Shown here: positions 9,221 through 17,823 of the stretch, one piece after another
Position numbering within the stretch: position 1 is the stretch's first letter
How the letters are laid out: the number at the start of each line of letters is the position of its first letter
Assembly: GCA_009691805.1 (NCBI GenBank)
Contig: SIAK01000017.1
Coordinates: forward strand, 1-51,230
Direction: 5' to 3'
Source of the DNA: Phycisphaerales bacterium
GTDB lineage: Bacteria; Planctomycetota; Phycisphaerae; Phycisphaerales; SM1A02
Length of the DNA: 51,230 nt
Made by a program: the position numbers and the translations under genes
The notes under the pieces: generated by a model
The model's database searches: none
Told to the model about the DNA's origin: nothing
Seen by the model: only the letters and a program-made list of their open reading frames with translations

Positions 9221-11197
9221 ATGAAGTCCATCAAGGCGATCCATCCATGCTCCCCCCGCAGCCGGCGCGCGCTCATGCTCCGTCGCGGTTTGCTCTTGCT
9301 TGGCAGTGGCGTCATCGCCCTCTCTTCGGTTGGCACCGTGCTCGCCATGCGTGCAGGCGGACAGGTGAAAATTCCCACAACCGCGGCCGACTTCTTTGAG
9401 AAGGGAACGCAGCCGCAACCAGACCCTGAACTCTTCGATCAAATCATCACCTCGCAGAACTGCACCTTCTGCCACAGCGATTATGGCGTCGATGTCGCGC
9501 CGTATGACTCGTGGGTGACTTCGATGATGGGGCAGTCCGCGAATGATCCTGTCTTCCACGCTGCACTCGCGATCGCGAACCAAGATGCGAATCTCGCAGG
9601 CATGCTCTGCCTTCGCTGCCACGCGCCTGGCGCATTCATCGGTGGTCGCACCGCGACCGGCACGATGGCTGATTTCACAACCGAAGATTTCGACGGCATC
9701 AATTGCAACTTCTGCCATCGCGTCGTCAACCCAGTGCTCGGTGCGGGCAGCGCGATCGCATATCCAACCGGTCCTGCGAATCCTGACAACGCGATCATCG
9801 CGAGCCTTACAAGTCAGAATCTCATTCCTGTCGGCGCCGGTAATGCGCGCTATGTGCTTGATCCGCAAGACAATCGTCGCGGACCATTTAGCGATGTGCC
9901 GCAGAACTTGCATGGCTTCTCTTCGTCGAACAATCAAGTCGAACTCATCACTTCGCCCTTCCATGAGAAGAGTGAATTCTGTGGAACCTGCCATGATGTG
10001 AGTAACCCTGCGTTCTCCAAGAACGCGAAGGGGCAGTACGTTCTTAACGCGCTCGGCAAGCCGCATCCCACGGACAATCCTGCCGAGATGATGCCCGAGC
10101 AACGCACCTTCAGCGAGTGGTCGATCAGCGACTTCGTGAATGGTGTTGGCTACGCCGACAACCGCTTCGGCGGTAATGATCCCGATGGCGTGGTTTCAAG
10201 TTGCCAAGATTGCCACATGCCCAAGGTCATCGCGGGCGGTTGCGTCTTCTATCAATTCGGCGCGCCGTGGATTGAAAGACCCGACATGCCGCAGCACTCG
10301 TTTGCGGGTTCGAATTCGTGGGTCATTCGCGGGCTTCGCGAACTCTACGGCGCCGAAGAAGCAGACTCGCGCGGACTGACGCTCGAACGCGTCGACGCTG
10401 CGACGGCGCGCAACGAAACGATGGTCGCGAATGCGTCGGACATGACGCTCTCGCAAGTGGGCGCGGATCTCAAAGTGCGATTGACGAATCAAACGGGACA
10501 CAAGCTTCCGACGGGGTATCCCGAAGGTCGTCGCGTGTGGGTCAACGTGAAGTTCCTCGGCGCAAAGGGCAATATCATCGGCGAGCACGGCGCGTATGAC
10601 TATCTCACCGCGACGCTCAATGAAGCAACGACAAAGGTCTACGAGAGTCGCTTTGGAATGTCGAGCGCGATAGGCAAGGCCGTGAAACTGCCACCAGGCG
10701 AGAGCTTCCATCTTGTGCTTAACAACGTGCTTGTGAAGGACAATCGCATTCCACCGCGCGGTGTGACGAATGCGGAACTCGCATCGATCGGCGCGCCTGT
10801 GCTTGGCGCGACCTACGCCGACGGTCAGTATTGGGACGACACACAGTTTGCAATTCCTGCCGGCGCAGTGAGTGCGTTGGTGACGGTCTATCACCAGACT
10901 TCTTCGCGTGAATACATGGAGTTCCTGCGCGATACCAATGTGACGAACACAGCGGGAGAAATCGCGCATGGTCTGTGGAGCGCAACGGGCGAGAGTGCGC
11001 CTGTCATCATGGACACCGCAACCATCACCCTCGCGCCAACGCTCTTGGGCGACCTCAGCGGCGATGGCGCAGTCAACGCGCAAGACATCGCGATGCTGTT
11101 GAACAACTGGCTCGGCTCAGGCGTTGGCGACCTCAACAACGACGGCATCGTGGATGCAAGCGATGTCACGATTCTGCTCAACGCATGGACAGGTTGA
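9221..11197 (+). CDS. Secreted pentaheme cytochrome c-type protein with C-terminal dockerin
   Basis: The 658-residue protein has an arginine-rich N-terminus and a hydrophobic segment (LLLLGSGVIALSSVGTVLA, residues 24-42). Five CXXCH haem c sites are present: CTFCH 81-85, CLRCH 130-134, CNFCH 162-166, CGTCH 254-258 and CQDCH 328-332. They lie in a family resembling periplasmic multiheme electron carriers. Residues from about 430 contain TNQTGHKLPTGYPEGRRVWV, a segment typical of such cytochromes. The last 50 residues form a dockerin-like pair of calcium loops, GDLSGDGAVNAQDI and GDLNNDGIVDASDV. The dockerin suggests docking to a cohesin-type partner or to the cell surface, which is inference. 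An electron-transfer role follows from the haem sites; donor and acceptor are unknown. The gene stands alone between intergenic regions. Confidence 0.85.
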   Translation: MKSIKAIHPCSPRSRRALMLRRGLLLLGSGVIALSSVGTVLAMRAGGQVKIPTTAADFFEKGTQPQPDPELFDQIITSQNCTFCHSDYGVDVAPYDSWVTSMMGQSANDPVFHAALAIANQDANLAGMLCLRCHAPGAFIGGRTATGTMADFTTEDFDGINCNFCHRVVNPVLGAGSAIAYPTGPANPDNAIIASLTSQNLIPVGAGNARYVLDPQDNRRGPFSDVPQNLHGFSSSNNQVELITSPFHEKSEFCGTCHDVSNPAFSKNAKGQYVLNALGKPHPTDNPAEMMPEQRTFSEWSISDFVNGVGYADNRFGGNDPDGVVSSCQDCHMPKVIAGGCVFYQFGAPWIERPDMPQHSFAGSNSWVIRGLRELYGAEEADSRGLTLERVDAATARNETMVANASDMTLSQVGADLKVRLTNQTGHKLPTGYPEGRRVWVNVKFLGAKGNIIGEHGAYDYLTATLNEATTKVYESRFGMSSAIGKAVKLPPGESFHLVLNNVLVKDNRIPPRGVTNAELASIGAPVLGATYADGQYWDDTQFAIPAGAVSALVTVYHQTSSREYMEFLRDTNVTNTAGEIAHGLWSATGESAPVIMDTATITLAPTLLGDLSGDGAVNAQDIAMLLNNWLGSGVGDLNNDGIVDASDVTILLNAWTG

Positions 11198-11231
11198 TGA
11201 TGGTCAGGTGAATGATGCATTGGTGCTAGTT

Positions 11232-11273
11232 CGAACGACGATGCTCACTCGCCCGCAGAATGCGGGTCGTTCG
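11232..11273. terminator. Candidate hairpin after the cytochrome gene
   Basis: An outer stem CGAACGA (11232-11238) pairs with TCGTTCG (11267-11273), and an inner stem CCCGC (11252-11256) pairs with GCGGG (11262-11266), with loop AGAAT. It lies 35 bases after the cytochrome stop. No T-run follows, so an intrinsic terminator is possible but not proven. Confidence 0.4.
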
Positions 11274-11442
11274 TCACTATGAATGCAGCGCGTGGAGTTC
11301 CCGAATGAGATCCTCGAACACATGCGTGCCTTGCGCGAACTCGCGAGATGCTGCGCGCATGCGTCAAGCGATGCGATTGGGTTAAAAGTGCAGTGCGATG
11401 CGAGATCGCAACGGGTGATGCCAGTGTCATACAATTTGCCGC

Positions 11443-12291
11443 GTGCAGACACAGACAGAAATTCGCGCCCTGCTCGCGTCCCGCGGGTTGACGCCCAAGC
11501 ATCGCTTCGGGCAGAACTTTCTCGTCGATCACAATCATCTCAAGCGGTTCGTCGCCACCAGCGGCGTGCACGCGCAATCGCTCGTCCTTGAGATTGGTCC
11601 TGGCACAGGCACGCTCTCCGAGTGCATTCTTGAAACAGGCGCGCAACTCCTCGCGTGTGAACTCGATCGCGATCTCTGCGGTCTCTTGCGCGAAACGCTG
11701 CTGTCGAAATTTTCGACGCGCGTCACGCTCATCGAGGGCGATTGCCTCGATGGAAAACACACGATCAATCCCGCGATTCTCAGCGCGATCAATGGGCGGC
11801 CGTTCACCCTTGTCGCGAATCTTCCGTATCAAATCGCGAGTCCGCTGATGGCGATCCTCGCGTGCGAAACTCCGCACTGCCTCGGTCAGTTCGTCACGAT
11901 TCAACGCGATGTCGCCGATCGACTGCTCGCGCGTGAAGGATGCGGCGAGTATGGACCACTCACGATTTCAATCGGCGCATGCGCAGATGTCGAACTTGTG
12001 TCTGTGCTTCCGCCCGGTTGTTTCTGGCCGCCACCCAAAGTCACAAGCGCAATGATCGCGATCCGTCCCAAGACAACGCCACTCATCGCAGCGGATGCGA
12101 GTTTGCGCCGCGCATTCAGCGTGTTCCTGCAGAGTGTGTTCTCAAAGCGACGCAAACAACTCGGCTCCATCCTCGGCCGCGATCACAGTTGGCCAGCCAA
12201 CATCACGCCCACGCAACGCCCCGAAGAACTCACCATCGCGCAACTCGTCGCGCTGTGGCAAGCAAGTTCACCACCGACTCACCAGGTGTAG
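11443..12291 (+). CDS. rsmA: 16S rRNA dimethyladenosine transferase RsmA (KsgA)
   Basis: RsmA transfers four methyl groups from SAM to two adjacent adenines in helix 45 of 16S rRNA during small-subunit maturation. This 282-residue protein starts at GTG and has the family signatures: KHRFGQNFLVD at 19-29, the SAM-binding loop LEIGPGTGTLSE at 49-60, the acidic ELDRDL at 73-78 and the catalytic NLPYQIASP at 126-134. The later block FWPPPKVTSAMI and the C-terminal FSKRRKQLGSIL fit the family too. Length is normal. The 3' end overlaps the convergent DUF4139 gene by 13 bases. No SD is obvious before the start. Confidence 0.95.
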   Translation: MQTQTEIRALLASRGLTPKHRFGQNFLVDHNHLKRFVATSGVHAQSLVLEIGPGTGTLSECILETGAQLLACELDRDLCGLLRETLLSKFSTRVTLIEGDCLDGKHTINPAILSAINGRPFTLVANLPYQIASPLMAILACETPHCLGQFVTIQRDVADRLLAREGCGEYGPLTISIGACADVELVSVLPPGCFWPPPKVTSAMIAIRPKTTPLIAADASLRRAFSVFLQSVFSKRRKQLGSILGRDHSWPANITPTQRPEELTIAQLVALWQASSPPTHQV

Positions 12292-13814
12292 ACGACGGTG
12301 TAGTCGAAGATTTTCTTGCCTTCGGGCGGGACTTCTGCTTCGAAGAGGACGGTGCTTGCGTTCTTCTTCTCGAACTTCGCGTTGGCTTTTTCGATCTTCC
12401 AATTGGTCCAGCGGAACATGCATTCGAGCACCTGCACCGATTGCACGGTCGCTTTCTGATTGCGAATCTCGATGCGGAAGGTTTCGCTCATGCGCTTGGC
12501 GGTCGTGTCGATCTGAAAATCCGTGCGCGTGCGTTCGCCGACAACATCAAATGCTTCACCGAGTTTGATGCGCACTGTTTCATTGCGCGGTGTGTGTTCG
12601 ATGAGATCTTCGCCGATGAACTCGAGCGTTTCATCCGCAGGATCGAGCTTGTAAACCCGCACTTTGCCGGAGGGCAGCGGCATGCCGAGACCTTCGTTTT
12701 TCTTGTTTTCAAACTGCACGAAGACCGACGGATTACCCTTCGCTGCCATTTGAAATGCGCGATCGAGCATCGGTTCGCCAAACGCCGACATGCCGCCCGT
12801 GAAATCAAACACGAGTTCTTTCTTGACTTTAAACCCAACCACGGGAGGAAAGAGCGCGATCTGTTGCGTCGCGTTCTGCATCACGTCGGTCTTGCGCGGC
12901 AACGCGTAGAGGTGATATTCAAAGAAGCTCTTCTCTTCGAATCCACCGTTGTCCATCGCCATGCGCGGGGCTGGGGGCTGCATGCCACCGCTTCCAGCGC
13001 CGCGTTCATTTGATTCGATGCGCTGCACATCACCGGCGACAAGTTTGAGATCCGCGTTGAGGTAACTCGCGCCACTGAGATTTAACAGCGTGACCCACGC
13101 ACTCATGTCCGCAGCGCTTTCACTTCCATCCAACACAAGGTTGTAATCCGCGCGCCAGGTGATACCCGCCGTTTGATACGTCGTGCGAATGAGATGTTCG
13201 CCCGCAGTCGCATTCGCGATCTTCCAGAGGAGCGTGGGTTTCGTGAGCAGACCTCCAGGCAATTCGCCCAGCGTGATCTGCGCGCCTGTTGCAGCGACGA
13301 TGTGAATACCGTCTCCCGTTTGCACCACAAGCTGATTCTGCGTTGCGGAGAGCAGCGTGCCTTGAAACACTTTGAACTCGCCACCAATCGGACTCGAGAT
13401 CATCACCTCGCGTCCGATGTAACGCTCGGTGAGTTTCGAAGGGCTCACAAGATCGAATTGAAAACTCTGCTCGATCACCGTCGTCGCCGCGTCCTCAAGA
13501 TCGACAAACGACACGGTCGTTGGATCAATCCACGCAGCCACATCTGTAAACGAAAGCGTGCCGCTGCCCTGCGGCATCGTGACGCGACGCACGACCTTCA
13601 CTACGCCATATCCAGGCACTCCCCACGGATTGTCGTTGCCCTGCCGCTGCTGTTGAATCCAACGTTGCGGATCGAATCCGCGCGGATCCGCGCTGCTATA
13701 GACGGTCAACGCAGTTCCTTCGACGGGCTTGGTCGGCGGCGCGCCCGTTGCAGATGCGTGCAGGAGCGAAGTTGCGAGCGCCATCACAGGAACAACCACG
13801 GGAGCGAAATGCAT
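12279..13814 (-). CDS. Secreted DUF4139 domain protein
   Basis: The 511-residue protein has a signal peptide (VVVPVMALATSLLHASATGA). The central and C-terminal parts match the DUF4139 pattern: TYQTAGITWRADYNLVL near residue 217, then WVTLLNLSGASYLNADLKLV and a closing set of beta-rich segments ending near EVPPEGKKIFDYTVVY. The domain's biochemical role is not established; proteins of this kind are exported and look beta-sandwich-like. A 32-base gap separates it from the ABC-2 permease gene upstream on the same strand, so the two may form an operon. It converges on rsmA with a 13-base overlap. Confidence 0.8.
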   Translation of the reverse strand: MHFAPVVVPVMALATSLLHASATGAPPTKPVEGTALTVYSSADPRGFDPQRWIQQQRQGNDNPWGVPGYGVVKVVRRVTMPQGSGTLSFTDVAAWIDPTTVSFVDLEDAATTVIEQSFQFDLVSPSKLTERYIGREVMISSPIGGEFKVFQGTLLSATQNQLVVQTGDGIHIVAATGAQITLGELPGGLLTKPTLLWKIANATAGEHLIRTTYQTAGITWRADYNLVLDGSESAADMSAWVTLLNLSGASYLNADLKLVAGDVQRIESNERGAGSGGMQPPAPRMAMDNGGFEEKSFFEYHLYALPRKTDVMQNATQQIALFPPVVGFKVKKELVFDFTGGMSAFGEPMLDRAFQMAAKGNPSVFVQFENKKNEGLGMPLPSGKVRVYKLDPADETLEFIGEDLIEHTPRNETVRIKLGEAFDVVGERTRTDFQIDTTAKRMSETFRIEIRNQKATVQSVQVLECMFRWTNWKIEKANAKFEKKNASTVLFEAEVPPEGKKIFDYTVVYTW

Positions 13815-13846
13815 GTCGAGTTCACCTTTCTAAATGTGCGAGAGAA

Positions 13847-15676
13847 TCAATTCAATCCAGCGAGTCGTCGAACAGTCATCATGAACGAACGCTTGAGTTG
13901 TGCGTGCATCGCATACACAGCAAGTCCATACGCGAGCACCGCGCCGAGTGATCCGACAATCAGCGAAACGCGCGCGGCAGCTTCGTCGGTCATGCTTTCA
14001 GGAATCGCGGTTGCTGGGTCAACGATTGCGACGAGGAGATTGATCGGACTCACTGCGCTGAGCGCTGCGCCAACATAAGGCACGGAACGCCCCGCTGTGA
14101 ATCCACACAAGCCGAGCAATCCACCGATGCCGAACACCACGAGTGATGCTGCGATGACAGAGCCAATCGTGCCCTTCGTTTTCACCGACCACTGCAGCCC
14201 GATCATCACCGTGAACGCTGCTGTCGCGACAAGCACAAGCGGCACAAGCAATGCGCCTTCAGGAAAAATCAGCGGCACTGCGAGCGTGCTCACGCCGACC
14301 ACTTCTTGCACTACAACACCACCCGGCGCGTTGAACCCGCCACACATCACGTACACCGACGCAATCGCAAGCGTCGCAAACGGCACGAGAATCATCGGCA
14401 GTAGAAACTGCACGAGTCCTTGCAATTTCCCCGCTAAATAAGGCCCTGGCTGAATCGGCGTCGTGAGCAAGATGTCAAGTGTGCCGTCTTCACGCTCGCG
14501 ACTTACTGCGGTTGCGCTGAGGTTGAGCGCGGTGAGCAGCACCACAATCATCTCCGCACCCACAGTCGCGAGTAGTCCGAGTCGAAGATCTTGTGGCGTG
14601 ATCGAACCTTGATGATGGAGTCCAACAAGAATGAGCGCCGCGAGAATGCCAAGCGCGAGAAAAATCCATCGACCCACAGCGCCCGCAGGACTTGCCGCGC
14701 GCAAACTTCGTTCACGCCACGCGATTGGATTGTTGCCCACGCGCCGCGATTCGCGTTCGCCACCTGTCATGCCGACCACAAACAACTTGCTCCACCACGA
14801 GACGCTTCCAGGCGCGCGACCAAAGGATCGAACGCGCAACGTTGACCACACGACCATGACGACCGACAGCAGAATTGAGAACCAACAGAAGGTTGCGGTC
14901 GGATACGCATACCACGCCGCCGTGATCGGGTTCGAGAATGTTTCAGCGCCGCGCGGCACATACGTGTTCGCAGCGAGCAACGCTTCAAGCGCGAGGAATG
15001 GATTGAGCGGCGCGAAGAATGTCGTGTACGACGCGCCTGTTCCCGCGCCGAGTGAACTCCAACTGCGCAGATACAAATCCGCTGCGTAGGTGACGAAGAC
15101 ATACATCACGACTGCGGAGTAGAAGACGAAGACCGCGCGCTTGCCGCCCGTTCGCGTCACGCTCAAGGTCACGGCAGTTGCAGCAACGAAGAGTGCGCTC
15201 GAACCTGCGACGAGGTAACTCATCACGATGGAAGTTCCAGGCACGCCGCCGAAAAACTGCGTGAGGATGAAGAGTGGCAGCGTCGAGAGAATGAGCGCGA
15301 GGACGAAGAACAGCCTTCCAAAGAGGTTGCCCAGCACGATCTGCATATTCGAGAGCGGTGTGGAGAGGAGAATGTCCCACGTCCTCGGATTCGCTTCCTG
15401 CACGATCGCGCCCGCCATGAAAACGGGGGTCAGAAGGACGATCAGCGCGACCTGTCCGAACGAGACGACCGAGAAGGCATTGGCGCCCCGCTGAGCGAGC
15501 TGGCGCATCGTTGTGTCCGAGCCGAGTAACTGCAGCAGCAGCACAGCGATCATGATCGCGAGGTACGCCGCGCGGAGGTAAAGGTCGCGAGAACGCCGAG
15601 AACCACCCGCGATAACCCGAATGCAGATCGGGTTGGTGGGAAGAAGTCGGGAGAACCAGAGAACGATTGGAGGCAC
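13847..15676 (-). CDS. ABC-2 type permease with two duplicated membrane halves
   Basis: I chose the GTG at 15676, which gives 609 residues beginning PPIVLWFSRLLPTNPICIRV. The frame stays open to 15856, but the extra 60 residues are polar and unlike a membrane protein. Two ABC-2 units are visible. The first contains EANPRTWDILLSTPLSNMQI and the second EREDGTLDILLTTPIQPGPY; both match the cytoplasmic E-x-x-x-x-T-x-D-I-L-L-x-T-P signature of the family. Each is followed by several hydrophobic helices. Such proteins form the channel of exporters or of gliding-type ABC systems and need a separate ATPase, which is not adjacent. Substrate unknown. The DUF4139 gene follows 32 bases downstream. Confidence 0.75.
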   Translation of the reverse strand: MPPIVLWFSRLLPTNPICIRVIAGGSRRSRDLYLRAAYLAIMIAVLLLQLLGSDTTMRQLAQRGANAFSVVSFGQVALIVLLTPVFMAGAIVQEANPRTWDILLSTPLSNMQIVLGNLFGRLFFVLALILSTLPLFILTQFFGGVPGTSIVMSYLVAGSSALFVAATAVTLSVTRTGGKRAVFVFYSAVVMYVFVTYAADLYLRSWSSLGAGTGASYTTFFAPLNPFLALEALLAANTYVPRGAETFSNPITAAWYAYPTATFCWFSILLSVVMVVWSTLRVRSFGRAPGSVSWWSKLFVVGMTGGERESRRVGNNPIAWRERSLRAASPAGAVGRWIFLALGILAALILVGLHHQGSITPQDLRLGLLATVGAEMIVVLLTALNLSATAVSREREDGTLDILLTTPIQPGPYLAGKLQGLVQFLLPMILVPFATLAIASVYVMCGGFNAPGGVVVQEVVGVSTLAVPLIFPEGALLVPLVLVATAAFTVMIGLQWSVKTKGTIGSVIAASLVVFGIGGLLGLCGFTAGRSVPYVGAALSAVSPINLLVAIVDPATAIPESMTDEAAARVSLIVGSLGAVLAYGLAVYAMHAQLKRSFMMTVRRLAGLN

Positions 15677-16146
15677 GCGGGAAATCGTACCTTGACCCAC
15701 GGACGAAATCGTCGGATACTCGCCGATGTCCAGACGCCGTACTTGCGTTTGGATCGGATTTGGGAGGCTTCCACTCAACTCCGCTTCCACCCGGTTGCCC
15801 ACTGCGCGCTGCGCTTCGCGACCGTTCACAGGAGTTCTGGTCTCAACCGCCAGCACTCCCGGTCAGATGGCTGGCCGATAGATCGACTGCTGCCTTAGGT
15901 CAACTTTGCGTTTGGATTGCGTCTGACAATTGCATAGGGATGCGCGTGGAGCACGCTTGAACATCACGCTGGTGATGATCTGTGCGTGCAGGATGGCGAA
16001 ACTTGTTTTGCCGTTGTCGCCGTTGCACATCCGACCTGAGATCTTGAACGCGAAGTTCTTGCAGCAATCGATTGAACGAGTCACGGTAGACGGTGCGCGT
16101 TGTGGGCCGGCGGGCTTCGCTTGCCTCCCCTCTATCAGAGGTCACC
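15677..16146. other. Divergent intergenic region upstream of rny, no gene seen
   Basis: About 470 bases separate the chosen starts of the ABC-2 permease (minus) and RNase Y (plus). Several frames are open on both strands, but none has recognisable protein character. A short hairpin, GGCGGGC/GCTTGCC with loop TTC and two G.U pairs, lies just before the rny ribosome site at roughly 16108-16124. The region could hold a long rny leader or a small RNA, but no known RNA family could be recognised. Confidence 0.35.
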
Positions 16147-17787
16147 GTGCAGCACTTCCTTCTTCAAACAGGTAACGCAGCAGAATCCACCGTTTCGACG
16201 GGTGTCATTCTGACGATTGCAATCACCGCCATTCTCGCGGGCGTTCTCGGCATCCTTCTCAGTGGACTCTTCACTGGTCGTTCGTTGAAGTCTGCGAAAG
16301 CGGAAGCAGAGCGCATCGCGATGGACGCGAAGACGCAAGCGGAACTGCACGCGGAGAAACTCAGCGCCGAAGCAGAGTCGAAAGCGCGCGGCATTGAACT
16401 GGCTGCGGAGAAGCGCGCGACGGAGCGACGCACGACCGTCGATCGTGAGCTTCAGTCGCAGCACGCGAAACTTGAGGAGAGCCTCACGCGCGCGACCAAG
16501 CGTGAAGAGACGCTCGACCGCAAGCTGGAGTCGATCTCACAGCGTGAAACGCGCATCGACACGCGCGAAGTTGAATTGAAGGAAGTCACGACTGCCGCGG
16601 AAGCAATCGCGAAAGACAACACGCGACTGCGGACGGATCTCCAGGGTCGGCTCGCGCAGATTTCTGGACTGAGTCGCGAGGCTGCCACGGAAGCGTTTAT
16701 GACGGAAGTGCGCGAGGAATGTGCGCATGATGGCAGCACGCTGCGGCAGAAGATTCTCGATGAAGCGGAGCGGGACGCGAAAGGAAAGGCGCGTGAAATC
16801 ACGCTCATGTCCATTCAGCGATACGCCGCAGAAAGCGTGGCGGAATCGACCGTCCGTTCGATCAAGATTCCTAGCGAGGACATGAAGGGTCGCATCATCG
16901 GACGCGAAGGTCGCAACATTCGCGCGATTGAAAAGGCAACCGGCGCGGACATTCTCGTGGACGACACGCCAGGCGTGATCAGCGTGAGTTGCTTCGATCG
17001 CGTGCGACAGGCGATCGCTTCCGAAGCGCTGCAACGACTCGTTGCAGACGGACGCATTCACCCTTCGCGCATTGAAGAACTCGTCGAACAGTGCAAGCGC
17101 GACATCGAAGAACGCATTCTGAAGATGGGCAACGATGCCGCGGTCGAAGCGGATATTCGCGGACTGCATCCGAAGATCATCGAAGCGCTCGGCAAGATGC
17201 ACTTCCGCACAAGCTATGGACAGAATGTGCTTCGTCACTCGATTGAAGTTGCGTTCTTGTGTCAGATGATCGCGGACCAACTTGGTTTCAACGGCGCGAT
17301 CGCGCGTCGATGTGGCTTGCTGCATGACATCGGTAAAGCGATGGATCACGAGATGGAAGGCGGCCACCCAGCCATCGGCGCGGAGTTCCTCAAGAAGTAC
17401 GGCGAGAAGAGCGAAGCGGTGCTCAACGCGGTTGCGGGTCATCACGCAGACATTCCTGCGACGACGCCATACACGCCCATCGTGATGGCAGCGGATGCGA
17501 TCTCAGGCGCGCGGCCGGGTGCGCGCCGCGAATCGATGGAACTCTACATCAAGCGACTCGAGCAACTCGAAACGATCGCGAAAGAGAACCCGCATGTTGT
17601 GGAAGCGCATGCGATTCAAGCAGGTCGCGAAGTACGCGTGATTCTCGATGCCCGACACGCTGACGATGCAACTGCGTTTCAGATTGCGGAGGCGATTGCA
17701 CGCCGCGTTGAAGCAGAAATGACCTTCCCAGGTGAAATCAAAGTGACGGTGCTCCGAGAAGTTCGCGCGGAAGCGTTCGCGCGGTAG
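16147..17787 (+). CDS. rny: Ribonuclease Y
   Basis: RNase Y is the membrane-anchored endonuclease that starts mRNA decay in many bacteria. I chose GTG 16147, preceded by AGAGGT at 16137-16142, giving 546 residues; the frame extends 18 codons further upstream. Order of domains: one membrane helix near residues 15-37 (ILTIAITAILAGVLGILLSG), a long coiled coil to about 175, a KH domain with IKIPSEDMKGRIIGREGRNI near 240, and an HD domain. In the HD domain H of RHSIEVAFL and HD of LLHDIGKAMDH are the metal ligands, followed by AGHHAD. Length and layout fit the family. The zinc-ribbon protein gene follows after 36 bases, probably in the same transcript. Confidence 0.95.
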   Translation: MQHFLLQTGNAAESTVSTGVILTIAITAILAGVLGILLSGLFTGRSLKSAKAEAERIAMDAKTQAELHAEKLSAEAESKARGIELAAEKRATERRTTVDRELQSQHAKLEESLTRATKREETLDRKLESISQRETRIDTREVELKEVTTAAEAIAKDNTRLRTDLQGRLAQISGLSREAATEAFMTEVREECAHDGSTLRQKILDEAERDAKGKAREITLMSIQRYAAESVAESTVRSIKIPSEDMKGRIIGREGRNIRAIEKATGADILVDDTPGVISVSCFDRVRQAIASEALQRLVADGRIHPSRIEELVEQCKRDIEERILKMGNDAAVEADIRGLHPKIIEALGKMHFRTSYGQNVLRHSIEVAFLCQMIADQLGFNGAIARRCGLLHDIGKAMDHEMEGGHPAIGAEFLKKYGEKSEAVLNAVAGHHADIPATTPYTPIVMAADAISGARPGARRESMELYIKRLEQLETIAKENPHVVEAHAIQAGREVRVILDARHADDATAFQIAEAIARRVEAEMTFPGEIKVTVLREVRAEAFAR

Positions 17788-17823
17788 CGCAGCCGCCACG
17801 AGCGCGCGCAGAGGATCGAACGG

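Noticed and set aside
10300-10320. GGGTTCGAATTC resembling a tRNA T-loop
   Set aside because: It is inside the cytochrome coding sequence and no acceptor or anticodon arms can be folded around it.
12299-13013. Long plus-strand open frame overlapping the DUF4139 gene
   Set aside because: The minus-strand DUF4139 protein has a signal peptide and family motifs; the plus-strand product is His/Arg-rich noise.
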